From Piper betle (Eukaryota; Streptophyta; Magnoliopsida; Piperales; Piperaceae), in contig JAURVB010014414.1 of the NCBI GenBank assembly GCA_033002965.1, positions 62,001-126,000 of the forward strand: a stretch of 64,000 bases of DNA. The letters run 5' to 3'. The notes under the pieces are model-generated. The model made no database searches. It saw only the letters and a list, made by a program, of their open reading frames with translations, and had not been told where the DNA came from. Positions 34,394-47,600 of this stretch are shown here, piece after piece. The position numbers and the translations under genes are program-made. The number at the start of each line of letters is the position of its first letter. Within the stretch, counting starts at the first letter, position 1.

Positions 34394-37300
34394 GCGAGAC
34401 AATGGCACAATGCCGAGCTTGAAGACGTTGGCAGAGAAATGACGGAGTAGCAAAGCTTTGGTGAACATATCAGCCAACTGTTCTGATGAAGAAACATGTT
34501 GTGTTTGTAATTTATGCAAAGCAACCTGCTCCCTAACATAATGATAATCAATTTCGATGTGTTTGGAACGAGTATGAAAAACAGGATTCACAATTAACTG
34601 TAAGGCACTAAGATTATCACAAAATAGAATTGGACAAGACGGTTGTGAGATATGAAGATCAGTGAGAAGATATGACAACCAAGTAATTTCAGCAGCAGTG
34701 ATGGCCATAGCTCGATATTCTGCTTCAGTGCTACTACGAGAAACAATTAGTTGTTTCTTGGCAGACCAGGAGATGCAATTGGCACCAAGAAAGGTACAAA
34801 AGCCAGTGGTTGAGCACAACCAGCCCAATCAGAATCAGAATAGGCACGAAGAGAGAAATCAGTATGAGAAGATAAAAATTGACCATGATCAATGGTTCCT
34901 TTTACATATCGAAGAATCCTCTTCACCTGGGAAAAATGGAAATCAGTTGGTTGCTGCATGTGTTAACATACAGAATTGACAACAAAAGAAATGTTAGGTC
35001 TAGTAAAGGTGAGGTATTGGAGAGAGCCAACAAGCTGCCTATACAAAGTAGGATCATGAAATTGAGGAGAATTGTCTGGTGGTTGAAGTTTATAGGCAAT
35101 TGGAGTTGAGAGAGGTTTGGCATCAAGAAGACCTGCCTTCTTTAAAATGGAAACAGCATATTGATATTGAGACAAGAAAAGACCATCAGACAAGGATTGA
35201 ACCTGAATCCCAAGAAAATAGTGGACATGACCAAGGTTTTTCATTGCAAATGCAGTGTTCAGTTCCTGTAAAAATCAATCAAGTAGAGGAGAAGAATTCC
35301 CTGTGATTAACATATCATCTACATACAAAAGTAGGACAACCAAATCTCCTTCCTTGTTAAGAACAAATAGGGAAGGATCAGCAACACTAGAATGAAACCC
35401 TTGGGAGAATAAGAAAGAACTAAATTTATCAAACCAAGCACGTGGAGCTTGTTTTAAACCATATAAGGCTTTATTAAGCTTGCAAACATAGGATTGATGA
35501 ACTGAGTGTTTAAATCCTGGTGGTTGAGAAACATGAATATTTTCCTGAAGCTCTCCATGTAAAAAGGCATTTTTAACATCAAATTGGCAAATTTTCCATT
35601 TCTTGACAGCAGCAAGAGAAAGAATAGTGTGAATAGTTGCTGGTTTAACAACAGGTGAGAAAGTTTCAGAAAAGTCTACTCCATGCTGATTGAAACCTTT
35701 TGCAACAAGTCATACTTTAAATCTATCAATTGTATCATCGGCATTGTATTTAACACGAAAAACCCACTTTGTTCCTATGATATTCATGTCAGAGGATTTA
35801 GGAACTAACTCCCATGTTTTATTTTCTTCTAAAGCCTGAAGTTCCTCTTTCATAGCTTGTAGCCAACCAGGATGATTAAGAGCTTCTTTAATAATCTGAG
35901 GTTCAAGAGCAATTTGATCAAATTTTGTGTTAACCATTAGTGCATATTTTGGATTAGGTTTAACAACACCTAACTGAGACTTGGTGACCATGGAGTGACG
36001 AGGTTGGTCAGGAAGTACTGAGTGATCATGACTAGGAGGAGGAGAAGGAGGAGTGGAAGATGAACAAACAGCAGTAGGGACTGAGAATTCAGAGGAATTA
36101 GGATGGAGCAAAACAGGAGATGACTGTGAAGAAGAGGATGGAATGACCGTAGAAGGAGGAAGAGGATCTGATTGAGTAATTGTGAAAGGAATCAAATCCA
36201 TGTAAGTTGAAATATCTGAGGTAGGTGGAACATGACAGGCAACCTTTTGCGGAGAAACAGACTTGTAAGGAAAAATTTGTTCATCAAAGAGAACATCTCG
36301 AGAAGTAAAAACTTCTTGGAAGGAATATGATAACAAAGGTAGCCCTTGTAGTGAGATCTGTAGCCAAGAAAAATACAAGGCAAAGATCTCGGCAAAAACT
36401 TGTGAGCATTTTGAGACCTTAAACAAGGATAACAGGAGCATCTGAAAACTTTAAACAATGAGTAGTTAGGTTGTTGTTTGAACAAGGCAAAATAAGGTGA
36501 AATGTTCTCTTTTAAAACAGATGAAGGTCTTCTATTTATAAGATAAACTGCTGCGGAGAAACTTTGTGTCCAAAAGAAAGATGGAACATCACTATGAAAC
36601 ATTAATGACAGTCCAACTTCCACAATTGTGTGATGCCTTCTTTCAGCCCTACCATTCTGCTGAGGTGTATGTGGACAAGAAACTTGATGAATTATACCAT
36701 GAGACGAGCAATAAGATTGCATTTTGGTAGACATGAATTCACCACCACCATCAGATTGTAAACACTTAATTTGTGTAGAAAATTGGCGTTGAACATACAT
36801 ATCAAATGCTAGAAAAATAGAATACAAATCTGACTTATTTCGTAAAGGATAAAACCATGTGAACCTTGTGCAATCATCAACAAATATGACATAGTAGCAA
36901 AAATTGTCAATAGAAACAATAGGAGTTGGACCCCAAAGATCACAATGTACTTTATCAAAAGGATTAAGGCAACTAGTTGGACTGTTTGAGAAGGGTAATC
37001 GAGTAGACTTTGCGAGTTGACAACTAGAACATACAAAAGAAGATTCATCTGCATTCTCAAAGTCTATTAAGAGTTGGTTTTTGAGATTCAAAAGTACATC
37101 AGCAGAACAATGCCCCAATCTAGAATGCCAGAGAGACAAAGTTGGTTTTTGAAGTTTGCTGGAATAATAGCCAAAATGCTGAAACTGATCAATCTTGTAG
37201 AGACCACCAGCTTTAGATCCTTCAAGAATCATTCGTCCACTCCCTCTGTTAATAACAGTAAAACCAGTAGGAGTAAATTGAAAAATACAATTGAAGTCAG

Positions 37301-38709
37301 TTGTAAACTGGCTGATTGATAATAGGTTTTGCTTCAAATCAGGAACATGTGGAACATTCTTTAAGGTAATAGATCCAGACAAAGTGGTAAGAGTAACATG
37401 ACCAATATTCTGAATAGGTAGCTTGTTTCCATTTCCAATTAAAACACTTTCAAAGCCAGGATAAATTTTATAAGTGTCAAAGATATCCAGAAAAGGAGTC
37501 ATATGAGATGACGCACCTGAGTCAGGAAGCCACTGATTAACATCATCAGTCTTAATTTGAAGAGCACTAAGTGCTTGCTGAGCAGCTTTGTAATCAAACT
37601 GAAGAGATGGAACTCGAAAATCCTTGTTAAATCTTTTGAAACACTTATGAGCATTGTGACTAGGTTTAAGACAGATTTGATAGATTGACTTGAAAGCCCT
37701 AAGTGCCTCCTTTAATTCATCCTCATTTCGAATTGGTTGCTTAGGACCAAAAGCCACCGCATTGGAAGTTGGTGAGAATTGTGTTGTGTGTATGGTAGTA
37801 GTAGCTGGAGCAAAACCTCTCTTGTCAGAAGAGAAAACTGGAGAAAATGAGTTGTATTTCAGGCTTTTATGAGCTGCAAATGCAACTGGAGATATAACAT
37901 CAGAACTGGATTGAAGAAGAATCCAAGACTCATAACTGTGTGACATGGATAAAATTTCAGAATAGTCAGGTAGAGGGGCCTGAGAATCATGGTTGTAGAC
38001 ATCTGATAGTTTGTTCCCAGTCCATTTATCATCCAAAAAGATTTTCGATCATTAGATAGAGGCTTTCCAATTGCAGCAAGTTCATCACAAATTGTTTTGT
38101 ACTTGGATAGATAGTCATCAAGAGAGTCATACTTTTCACGTTTTAGAATTTGCATCTGATGATTTAGAGCAAGTTCCCTATCCATCGTTGCCTTAACAAA
38201 CTTAGACTTTAAGGCATTCCAAACATCAGCAGCAGAATCAATGCCAATAACTTGAGCTAAGATTTCTTCACTTAACGTACCAAGAATCCATCCTTTAATC
38301 AGTTTATTAGTTCTTTTCCAAGCACAGTAATCAGAGTTTGGCATGATTTGTGTAGTAGAATCAGGCAACTGATGAATAATAGTTTGAGATGGTGAGGGAA
38401 TTGTATCGTCCAAAAACCAATGCATCCTTGAGATTCAATCAAGTTTGTAATCTGAGATTTCCACATTAGATAGTTCTTTGCATTAAGCCGAAGAGTAACA
38501 TAAGAAGGTGCATGAACATGGATAGGATAAGGAAATTTCATCAAATATTGTGAATTAATTGAACTGGATGCAGATGAATGCCCAACGACTTGGTGAGAAC
38601 TGAATGTAGGAAACCATGGATATGACATGACATGATCGGCAAAAGAAGAATCGATAGTAGATTCTAAAAAAGTAGACTAATGAGATTCACCAGAGGAATT
38701 TGAAGCCAT
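34394..38709 (-). pseudogene. Copia gag-pol polyprotein with stops and frameshifts
   Basis: Starts MASNSSGESH at 38709. Gag (LNAKNYLMWKSQITNLI, then LDDYLSKYKTICDELA), protease DSGASSHMT, integrase (LWHSRLGH, then CSSCQLAK; PQQNGRAERRHHTIVE), reverse transcriptase (EENKTWELVP, YVDDMLITG), and RNase H (AYSDSDWAGC, STEAEYRAM, LFCDNLSAL) all appear in order. Breaks: in-frame TAG 38677-38679, TGA 35710-35712, TGA 35275-35277, TAA 34963-34965; one-base losses near 38412-38416, 37975-37978 and 36307-36311; and a small deletion at the SDSDWAGC region (about 34825) that removes the usual residues before TTGFCTFLG. Three of the four stops look like C-to-T changes of CAR or CGA codons. The homopolymer losses may be sequence errors; the stops and the deletion are not explained that way. 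Confidence 0.9.
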
Positions 38710-38932
38710 AGTCTTTCAATATCAATAGCAAAGAATGACGTATCAGCAAAGCAGAAAAGTTCACCAAAGAACAGAGTTTTGAAGGCGAGCAGAGTTTTTG
38801 CCGAAGAACAGAGTATTCTGCTTCTTGCCAAACGTTTTTGAAGAGAAGATCAAAAAACACCTTGCTCAAGAGGAAAGTGAGATCTTGGATGAAGAAAGAA
38901 GCGGAAGCAAAGATTTAGACGCTCTGATGCCA

Positions 38933-39110
38933 TGAGAAGAATTGAACTTTCATTGAGAAGAAGAGATTTACAGCAATGAGGAGGGGTTTTATATTTACAT
39001 AACTTGATAGGCAAGCATCTCAACATTCCTATTTTTGAAACCTAAGACATTTACAGAAATACCCTCCCTTATACATTCCAAACATTACACTATCTTATAC
39101 ATTCCTAACA
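38933..39110 (-). repeat. 5' LTR of the copia element, 178 bp
   Basis: Pairs with 34205-34382. On the minus strand it is directly followed by the PBS (plus coordinates about 38920-38932). Confidence 0.95.
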
Positions 39111-39115
39111 AAGAG

Positions 39116-41451
39116 ACGGCTCAAACCCCTAAACGTGGTGTATAGTTATCTTCTTATATTATTTTTTAGTTTAAACAAAAACATCCTGCCTTTCCATTCA
39201 GTCAGTACATAATGAGTCCATATTTATACATATATTTATGAATCCGAGCAAAACGAGCAATCGTGTCTGCCATTTTATTACAAGATGTAGGAACCCATCG
39301 TGTTGAAGACACTGATATTTATCTTATTTAATTTTATTTATTTATTTATTAGAAGAAGAAGAAGAAGAAGAAAATTTCATTATATGAGTCAAATAGTATA
39401 ATCAACTTTGGACCAGCTTTTTGGAAGATCTATACACGGATCCAGCTGTATTAAAAGGCATTGTCTTCATTCTGAAGATCTTTATATAGGACATGAAAGC
39501 AAGGGGGCGAGAATAGCAGTGGTTGAGTTCGTCCGGGAAGCAATTGTTAAAAAAGTAAGGAACAGCTTGTTAGAAAAGTATGGCGGGCGTGCACAATTAT
39601 GAGACAAATATACTCCGTCTTCATGCATGGCAGCCTCGGCGAACTACTCTCAATCGTCTTCATTGTTAGGTCAAACTGATCATCTCCCTCTCCCTCTTAT
39701 CTGAGTTTGATGTGCATGGCAAAGGAGCTGTAGAGCGTTAATGTTTTATGATTATGTCTCAATAATTGCTCATGTACATCGTTTTTGTACAAATATTTCA
39801 TAGAAATATTAGTACAAATTAGTGTAAGCATTTCTGCTACAAATATTCGTAACTATCTACAACCAGCTGACTATACTATCCCAATATGTTCGATCACTGC
39901 TAACCATCAATTATTTACATTTTTATTATGACAGGGCAACACCTTATAAATTCATTTCGCTGTCGGATACTCATCCGTATACTGTCTGGTTGGTTAGCAC
40001 CAACCCTACACCAAAGCAAGTGATTGTAGTTCAAGCTTGAGGATGAAGAAGAGGGCATGCAGTAGCTTTCAAGTGCACGGGGAGAAGTTTCTAAACGCCA
40101 GTTGTGCACAACTGGTCCCATGAACCGGCTGTAGTAACTTGCCGTTCGGACCACCTTCCTAACCACAGCCCGTAGGTGGTCAATTTTGCTTGTACCACTG
40201 AGTTTGCTGCGTTCGGTTAACCCCCCATCAATTCAATTTGGAAGTTGCCCGAGGACTCCAAAGTTGCCCAAAGACACGTAGGATGTAGTATTGTGCAATG
40301 TCACACCCTTCCCTGCGGCGCTGTATACACATGCTTTCAAGCTAGTAACCAGTAGTGTAGGAACTTGAATGTAGGACGTGGGTCGGAGGATATATCTTGT
40401 GAGCTGTCTACCAATGGTTTTGCTAAGTCGATGGAAGACGATGATGGGCTTTTGTCTTCAAATGCACAAACTCGACCTTTTCTCCTTTGCATTTTCTCCG
40501 TATTCCTTCATTTGCCTCGTTCCAGGTCTACCATCAACTTCTCCGTATTATGCGTTCTTGCTTACCTTCACGCGAAACCTGCTCTCCCGCATGCTCACAA
40601 AAAATTCATATACTCCACTCCAAGCTTAACTAGGTACCAATTCGTTCCATTATTCTTCGTTTTTGTCATTAATAAAGCTTTTTAGTGGTGATAAGGTGAT
40701 CATTGTGCCGAGTTCAGTATTTGAGAAAACAAACTTGGCATTGTTTAATTTGAGTGGTCTCACATGCTAGCTAGCTTCAAGGCTTCAACATGAAGACCGT
40801 GAAAGTACCAATTTCTTGTGACATAGAGTTAACTGGTTGCACCCCAAACAGGGCTGTAAATAAAGGCAAGTATTTAGAATTAGCTGCCGAAAACTGGCAC
40901 AATTTAACAAGTTTGCCGTGCTGTTCTCAATTCTCATCCTCATCCAAATCGTAGATTGTGATGTGCTCAAGGTGCAGGCAGGACTCGAGAGACGAATGCT
41001 AAGATGAAGTGGGAAGCTAGTTCCTACAAGTCACCCTTGTCAGTGGAGCCTGCAAGTCAATGGCCCTTGATTTTTGCTGTACGATAGTGTCTCATCATCA
41101 TCCCCAATCCAGTTCCAATATGAAACATCGAATGTCTTAATCTCTCCCATGCTGGTACAATCTGTTCATCATAATTGTATGTTGTTGTAACTTAATACTC
41201 GTGACCTTGCTCTGTTTTTTTTACCCCAGATCCAGTACGTATGGCAATTCATACACGTAAAATATGTACAACAACACATTACAAATCTCAGTTAGTCCAA
41301 CGGATACAAACGATTAACCCAATACCTCATCTTATCTACCTGTTCACGTCAAATCTCTCGTGTCCATACTCTTCTTCTTCTCTCCCTATTATTCACAAAA
41401 AAGTATGCAACATTTCTTCTTCTTAACTCTTTCTTCTTCAAATTAAACAAC
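39116..41451. other. Intergenic DNA
   Basis: Has a (GAA)n tract at 39351-39372. Open frames at 39408-39602, 39915-40166, 40365-40685 and 40785-40970 show no domain and no codon pattern that I recognise. I see no RNA gene. Confidence 0.4.
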
Positions 41452-42767
41452 TTACCTGGCCCTGCTACAGTCTGCTCTCAGGAAGCCTAACCTGGATTTA
41501 ACCAAGTCAAATTCCACCCAGTAGTTTTGCTGGTGATGGTTACCTATGATGTTACTCTCCACCCCAAGAAGCTGGGAGCTTCCCACTGTGAAGCAGGCGG
41601 CGCCACCGCCGGCGTCCACCCAAGCTCTTCGGCTGTCGACCGCCAGCTCCGCCCCTCCCTCTAGCTGCATCGCTACTTCTCCGACGAGCACGCCGGCCAC
41701 CTCCGGCCGACCCTCGTAGCAAATGTCCAATCCCCCGGCGTACACAGTTCCCTCCCGCCGCCTCAACCGCCGCCCCACCGCCATCCCCACCGCTTCCTTC
41801 ACTACCCTGTACGGCTCTTCGGTGAAGAATGTGAACTCGGTGCCGGAGTCCACCATAGTCTGCCCTGCCCCTCCAGCGTCCGGCCGGAACGCCGCCCTGG
41901 ACATGTTGAGCCGGGCTCTGCCGAGCCGGAACCCGTCGAGTCCAACCGTATACGCCAACTTGTCGAGATAAGGCAAAGACCCGCCGGCGGAGGCGCTCTT
42001 GTCGAACCTCATGAGATTAGCGTACATGACAAGGCCTCCGGCGGCGGCAAGAGCCTGATTGTTTCCGGCGTAGAACATCCCGGTGGCAGAGCCAGCTCCG
42101 GTGCCAGCGGACGGCGGCACGCAGTAGGAGAACCGGCCGAGGCCGGTCTGGGAGGCAAGGGAGAGGCGGCCGAGGTTCATACCGAGGATGCCTTCTTTGG
42201 AAGAAGAAGACGAAGCGGCGCAACCGAGCAAAACAGGACGGTTTGAGAGCAGGGGAAGCGCCTCGAGGGCGAGATTGCCCTCGGCAAGAGAACCGTCGGC
42301 GTAAAAATACGAGTAGTGACAGAGCCGGCGGTCGTCGCACGAAGTAGGCACCGAGTAGTCCGGCGTGGGGGGTGGCAGAGGGAGGTGTTGCAAGGCAGAG
42401 CGGAGAAGGAGGTGGAGAGAGACGGGTCGAAGGTGGTGGTAGACGGAGCAGAGCTGGTGGGCATCTTGGATTGCTGACCTCGGTGGCATTGCACCCAAGA
42501 GAGCTGGCTCCCCGTGTCGAGAACCATGGGCTGTAGCTGCGGCGGGGTTCCGATGGGCAGGGAGAGGACGAGCGCGCGCGTGTATTTGATGGCCACCCGT
42601 TCAGTACTGCTCTGCGCGTCGGCGAAGGCATTAGTAGTAGTAGTAAGGGAGAGGATGGGGTGGCGGGGTGTTAAGGGGACAGAGGCCAATGGGATGGACC
42701 TCTGGGCGGCTGTGGAAATGAATGAGAAGAGTAGGAGGAAGAGGGAGACGGCGGCGGTGGCGGCCAT
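41452..42767 (-). CDS. PCS1: PCS1-like aspartic protease, single exon, one frame break
   Basis: Pepsin-type (A1) secreted/ER protease of the plant nepenthesin-like class, close to Arabidopsis PCS1, which guards against cell death in embryos and gametophytes. Order: hydrophobic signal peptide (MAATAAVSLFLLLFSFISTA), first catalytic DTG in QPMVLDTGSQLSWVQCH, the LCHYSYFYADGSLAEGNL flap region, RFSYCVPP, FRPDAGGAGQTMVDSGTEFT with the second catalytic DSG, and the C-terminal NIIGNHHQQNYWVEFDLV. All are PCS1 hallmarks. ATG 42767 is chosen over 42815 because a TATA-like box (minus ATAAATACA, about 42820) would leave 42815 at the transcription start. The frame breaks once, one base short in the six-base run 42367-42372, between CNTSLCHP and TPDYSVPTSCD, where both sides are conserved. 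Intronless. Probably a real gene with a sequence error. Confidence 0.85.
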
Positions 42768-42818
42768 GTTTGATGGTGAGCTCGAGCTTTGGTTGGAAGA
42801 AGCAAGAACGAACAAAGC

Positions 42819-42829
42819 TTTGTATTTAT
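42819..42829 (-). promoter_or_regulatory. TATA-like box of the aspartic protease gene
   Basis: The minus strand reads TTCATAAATACAAAG, about 50-60 bp upstream of the ATG at 42767. It fits a short leader. Confidence 0.5.
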
Positions 42830-42839
42830 GAAAAGGTTG

Positions 42840-43800
42840 GATATGGGGAGGGGAAATTTTTACGTCCGCGAATCCTTTCGGTACGCCAACTCTGATTAGT
42901 GGCCTTTATAGTTAGCGGCTATAGCGGTTGATTATCGAAGCGGTGAATCCAGAAAAAAATTTTATTCGTTTTTTTTGGTGGGAAATTTGTAGAGGTGGGC
43001 TTGGCTGCTTGGGTTTGTGGTTAAAGGATTTGGTGGGATTGTAGGGTAGTAATTGGGCCCACATGGGCTTTTTCTTTTACTCTGTATTTATTTATTTTTA
43101 TTATTCTTAAGGTTGTTTATTTATATAATAAGTATTTAGAGGGTTTTAAAATGTGTAATTTGGGTAATGCTGCAGGTTTGTACTCTCTTGGACCAGGGTT
43201 TGCAGGTAGGTCTTCATTATTATTATTTTATTTTATTGTCTCTTTGGGGTTTTTTATCATGCGTAAATATAGAGTGGACACTACTCAATCCGGTCAATTT
43301 GATGCTTGACTTGTCATTTATTGCTTCCCCAATGTTGGCCCATTGTTTTTCAGATTAAAGGGCAGGTCAACTACTACGCAATTAACTTTTCCTTTTCCCA
43401 CGCCAAGTATTTTAGCTTATAATTAAGTGGAAGGCCAAATTTTGGTGGATTCCAAGTATTTTTTAATGAATTTTCGTGCCTTTCGCACGCCTGCGAAAAA
43501 GAAAAGAAAATGGTTTGCGTCCTTCGGATTCTTTAGTTGATAGGAATGAGGTTGGGAGGTGGGGGAAGGCCTTGGTGCTCCACAAAATTGAACAAAAGTA
43601 CGTTTTTCGTAACATATATATATAAGCATTAAAAACAAAGAGGAAAAGAGTAGTTTCATTCAAATCCAGCCTACTCTTCTACAGTTGTTGACAGCTAGTG
43701 TACATGAGGAAAACGCTTTGCCTATTTATTGATCATACGACTAGACCCTAACAAAACCATACCAGCTTAACTGCTTAGAGGTATGCCACTAGAGACAGTG
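42840..43800. other. Intergenic DNA
   Basis: Upstream of the aspartic protease gene. AT-rich. Open frames at 43167-43358 and 43423-43663 are featureless. Confidence 0.4.
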
Positions 43801-43803
43801 ATA

Positions 43804-44468
43804 CACTAGTAGAAAAATATGGTTTTTAATTGATCGAACAAGCGATCTTTACCCATGCAATTTATTTATAATTAGTGGGAAAATGACTTTTTGTCACAAA
43901 AATTTTGTCACGGAAATTTTACGTGACAAATTTTCCGCAATATTGACACAAAACTATGGTGATATATATATATATAGTCACCAAAACACAGAAACAATGA
44001 TCCGTATCAACAAATAGATATGGGAATACCGTGACAAACAACTATATTTAAATATGGTATTTTGGCGACAATACTTTGTTAGACTGAAATAAACTTTCAA
44101 AAAATCAATTGAAAATCACGTGCAGTTATTTTTCGTGACGATTTTCTATCATATTTAAATAAAATTTCAAAAATTAAAATTTAAAATTTGTCACGGTGTT
44201 TTCGTGACTGCTGCATGTCAGATTTAATCATATTTAAATAAAATTTTAAAATTTAAAATTTATAATTTGTCACAGTTTTTTTCATGACTACTCGGTGTCA
44301 AATTTAAATATATACATTTTTTAATATATAAGGGAAGGGGAAGCCAAGGAGTCTTGCCCAAGTGGCCACTGGCTGTATGTGTGGCAAGGCCGATGCCTTG
44401 GCCTCACCTCTCGTCCTGCCATCCATGTGGATGGGAGTTGAGGCCAAAGTGGTGCCTTGACTCCGCCA
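43804..44468. mobile_element. CACTA-like transposon end with reiterated GTCAC/GTGAC motifs
   Basis: CACTAGTAGAAAAATATGG at 43804 matches the classic CACTA (En/Spm) end. It is followed by many TTTGTCAC and GTGACAAA copies in both orientations (43890-44300), like the transposase-binding subterminal repeats of this class. The same motifs recur on the right at about 51895-52000 (TTTTGTCACAGAAATTTG), so the element probably continued across the later hAT insertion at 44477-51619. The right terminus was not found. Confidence 0.5.
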
Positions 44469-44604
44469 CCCACGCATAGGGCTGCCCGTCGGGTTGGGTA
44501 CCTACAAAACATAACCCAACCGAATACTAATAGTTTGAGTTTGATATCCATATAATAGAGTTTGGTTTTATACAATCGAAAACACGTTTTATAATAGTCA
44601 ATAG

Positions 44605-47600
44605 TGTAAAACCCTAGCTTCGGTTAAGGATTTACTTGCTTGTTGTTCTACCCGATTTAGGTCAATCTTGAGTCAGTTCAACTTTTAAACTATAAGTATG
44701 AGGCTCATATGATTGTACGAGTATGTTGTAGAGGCTAAGTATACCCGATATATATATAATAGCTTCGATTATACTACAACAGAACATAACTCATCAGTGT
44801 ATATTCGAGGTATAAGAGTTTTTTGCTTGTGTTAGTGAAGGGTTTAGAGCTAGATGTAGGCCATTGCAATGTTTAGTATTCATTAAAGCTTTTTAAGGTA
44901 TCTTCATTATAAGGATTTTGGACTATCAAATTGCCCCTATAGGCCATGCTTGATTTGAGTCTTAGATCTTCGTACAATCGAGTTCAAGGTTTCAAAGCAC
45001 ATTTAGCTGCCTTATCTCAATTTTCGTCCATAAAGTCATTTTTAGGCTTTGAGTCATTTTTTACTTTTTTCAGCATTCATATGAGCTTTACAACCATGTA
45101 TATATTCCCCACTAGGCCCATGAATTGTCGAGTATTCAAATCGTGCCACGTCGCAAGATATAGTTCAACCATGTCAGCCCTAGCTTCCACTAAGTAATTT
45201 TTTGATAGATTTCTCCCACATTTTGGAGGATTTTTTACTCTTAGCACAGCCATCACTCGGGCCATCATCTGGCCACCGGATCTATTTAATCATGATCGCC
45301 TCGCAGCCAGTTGTCAACCTACACTGGTCACTACCACCTGCGTCGCTGTAGATGCTGCCAGCGATGGTGTTTTATTTACAGTTTCTCATCGCCACCACCG
45401 CCCTTCAAGCCATTTTTTGGCACCGGTGAGGCCGACCAACCTAATAGCTTCTGTAACACCCCAAATCCGGTTCACACTCGTGAACCAAACCGGCATATTA
45501 CAGGCCCCGGTTAGGTCGGCTAACCCGAACCTAACTCGTGCGGATCCAATCTCGGCGTCTTAAGATGAAAATCCAACTTGCTATATGTATATATGAATGC
45601 ATAAAACCCTAACAGGATACTACATGGATGACATGCAACCAATTTTCACATTATTACAATTACGGTAAAAATCCTGAAATAAAACCGTCCGGGTCTCCCT
45701 TAAAAGTGCAATTATGGGCCCACCCTATCAAAATAATATATATATATATAAATATATACACATGCATCCATGATTTCATTCACACAAAATCTAACATATT
45801 ATGAATTCATTCTGAAGCTAGGGTTTCAACCCACCACGCTTCCGCTGTGCATCTCCAATCATGTTCACATTCTATCATGTCTCATGCATTTGAAAATGTC
45901 ATTCACAATATAATAACATAACAATACAATATTAAACATTCAGAAATCTAACATGTGTATGTGTACAAGACCTCATTGCTCCTCCGTCCAAGCTGGCTCC
46001 TCCAACTCGTGATTATTACCTACATATAGTATAAAAACACGTCAGTAACAAGTGTTACTGGTCCGAAAAATAAAATAACTATAACAAGCTGGCTATGAGA
46101 GCAAACTCTCATATGAAAGAAAGCATCATATACTCCACGTGAACACTCTGAAGGGCACTACTGAGGAGCCACTGGGCTGCAGACCCGGTAGCATCCCGAA
46201 CTTACTGATCTGCTGCTGGTACTGTGCCGCTCTCGGCACTTCTTTTTCAGTACTTCTCGTGAAACTTTATCCTAAGCCCTCTCCGTACCTCCATATTTCT
46301 CCTGGCCTTGAGTACAAAGGCCGAGTACTCTCAAGCAGTCGCCTTTAGTACCCTTTGAACCACATGTCCGGACATGCGCTGTACTAAATAGTACCCGTAA
46401 ACCTCCACGTTCTCCGGGTGTGAGGAACTCAAACGCGGAGTTGTCAGGATCCCTCGGGAATGGAACAGTCCGCTGGCACTAATCCAGAGCCCGCTTTGAC
46501 TGTCACGGCATCCTCTGCATTGTACGTGCAGTCAATTTCTCCATCTCTCATCTCACTGAAAACGCGAAAACTACATATATATAAGGTTGGGTAGGGATTT
46601 ATGTAATAGGCCCGAAGGCAACTTGTGGCGGATCTTGTTTTCGAAATCATCCTCGAGGGGTTATTAATCCGGAAAACTATTCGGTTAAATGGCCCGAGTT
46701 AAGTGGGATCCGATAAAGCGCCACTTAACTCGTCCTGTAGGCATTAAAACAAACATACAATAGAAAAGAGTAAAACAGAGCGAGTCCTAAACGGACCTGG
46801 TAGAAGCTCTAAGCGTGTCATCGCGCCTAGGCGGCGAGCTCCTACTCCGTACCTACACATCAAAACTAAATACTAACGCCCGCTAACTAAATGATGCATC
46901 AAACTCAATAAACATCAATCAACAATCAAATAATTGTAAGTATGAAAAATAATTCTAACTAATCCTATTCATAACAATTTTACTGTATTTTTACATCACA
47001 CTAGATTAGCATGCTCATATTTACTTCATCTTGTTAGATCACTTATCATGCTGAGACTCGATCTACCTCATTAGATCACTTACTATTCATTCGCGATTAT
47101 TCAAATCATACAATCATCCCTTCACTCATAATTAGCATTACTCATAACAGTTAATCAAATCTAGCATACTGTGCTAATATTCATCATGACAACTACTCAA
47201 TTGTAGCATGTTATGCTAACAATCATCTCAATTTTAACTAATTAAATCGGAGGTAATTATACCTCACGTCGTCAGCGATCTGCGACGGTTAGGGCTTCGT
47301 CGCGCGTCTCGGAGCTCCAATTCGGCGCTCATCGGCGTCCGACGTTCGATCGAGTCCAACTGGGTGAGCTCCGCGGAAGATCCGGTGAATTCCAGCAAAT
47401 TCCAGAAATTCCGATTTTCCGGCAGTTTTCCGGCAGGTACTGGCAGTTTTTCGGCAGCTTCCGGTGGTTTTCCGGCGACAATCGCCGGCGGCGTCTACTG
47501 GCCGGAAAGTGGTCGTGTTGGGTACCCTCGGAACCGGCTCGGTGAGCCCGACTCATCTATGAGGTCGACGCGGCCAATGGAGGCGGCGGCTCGCCGGAAA

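Larger units (their letters stand above)
34205..39110 (-). mobile_element. Ty1-copia LTR retrotransposon, complete structure, damaged coding region
   Basis: A 4906-bp element, transcribed on the minus strand, with a perfect 5-bp target duplication AAGAG (34200-34204 and 39111-39115). The two 178-bp LTRs begin TGTTAGGAATG and end AATTCTTCTCA. Next to the 5' LTR lies TGGCATCAGAGCG, a primer binding site of the Met-tRNA type with one change. Next to the 3' LTR is the purine tract GAGGGGGGA (34384-34392). The order gag, protease, integrase, reverse transcriptase, RNase H marks the copia superfamily. The LTRs differ at only two sites by eye, so insertion was recent, yet the coding region is broken. 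Confidence 0.95.
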
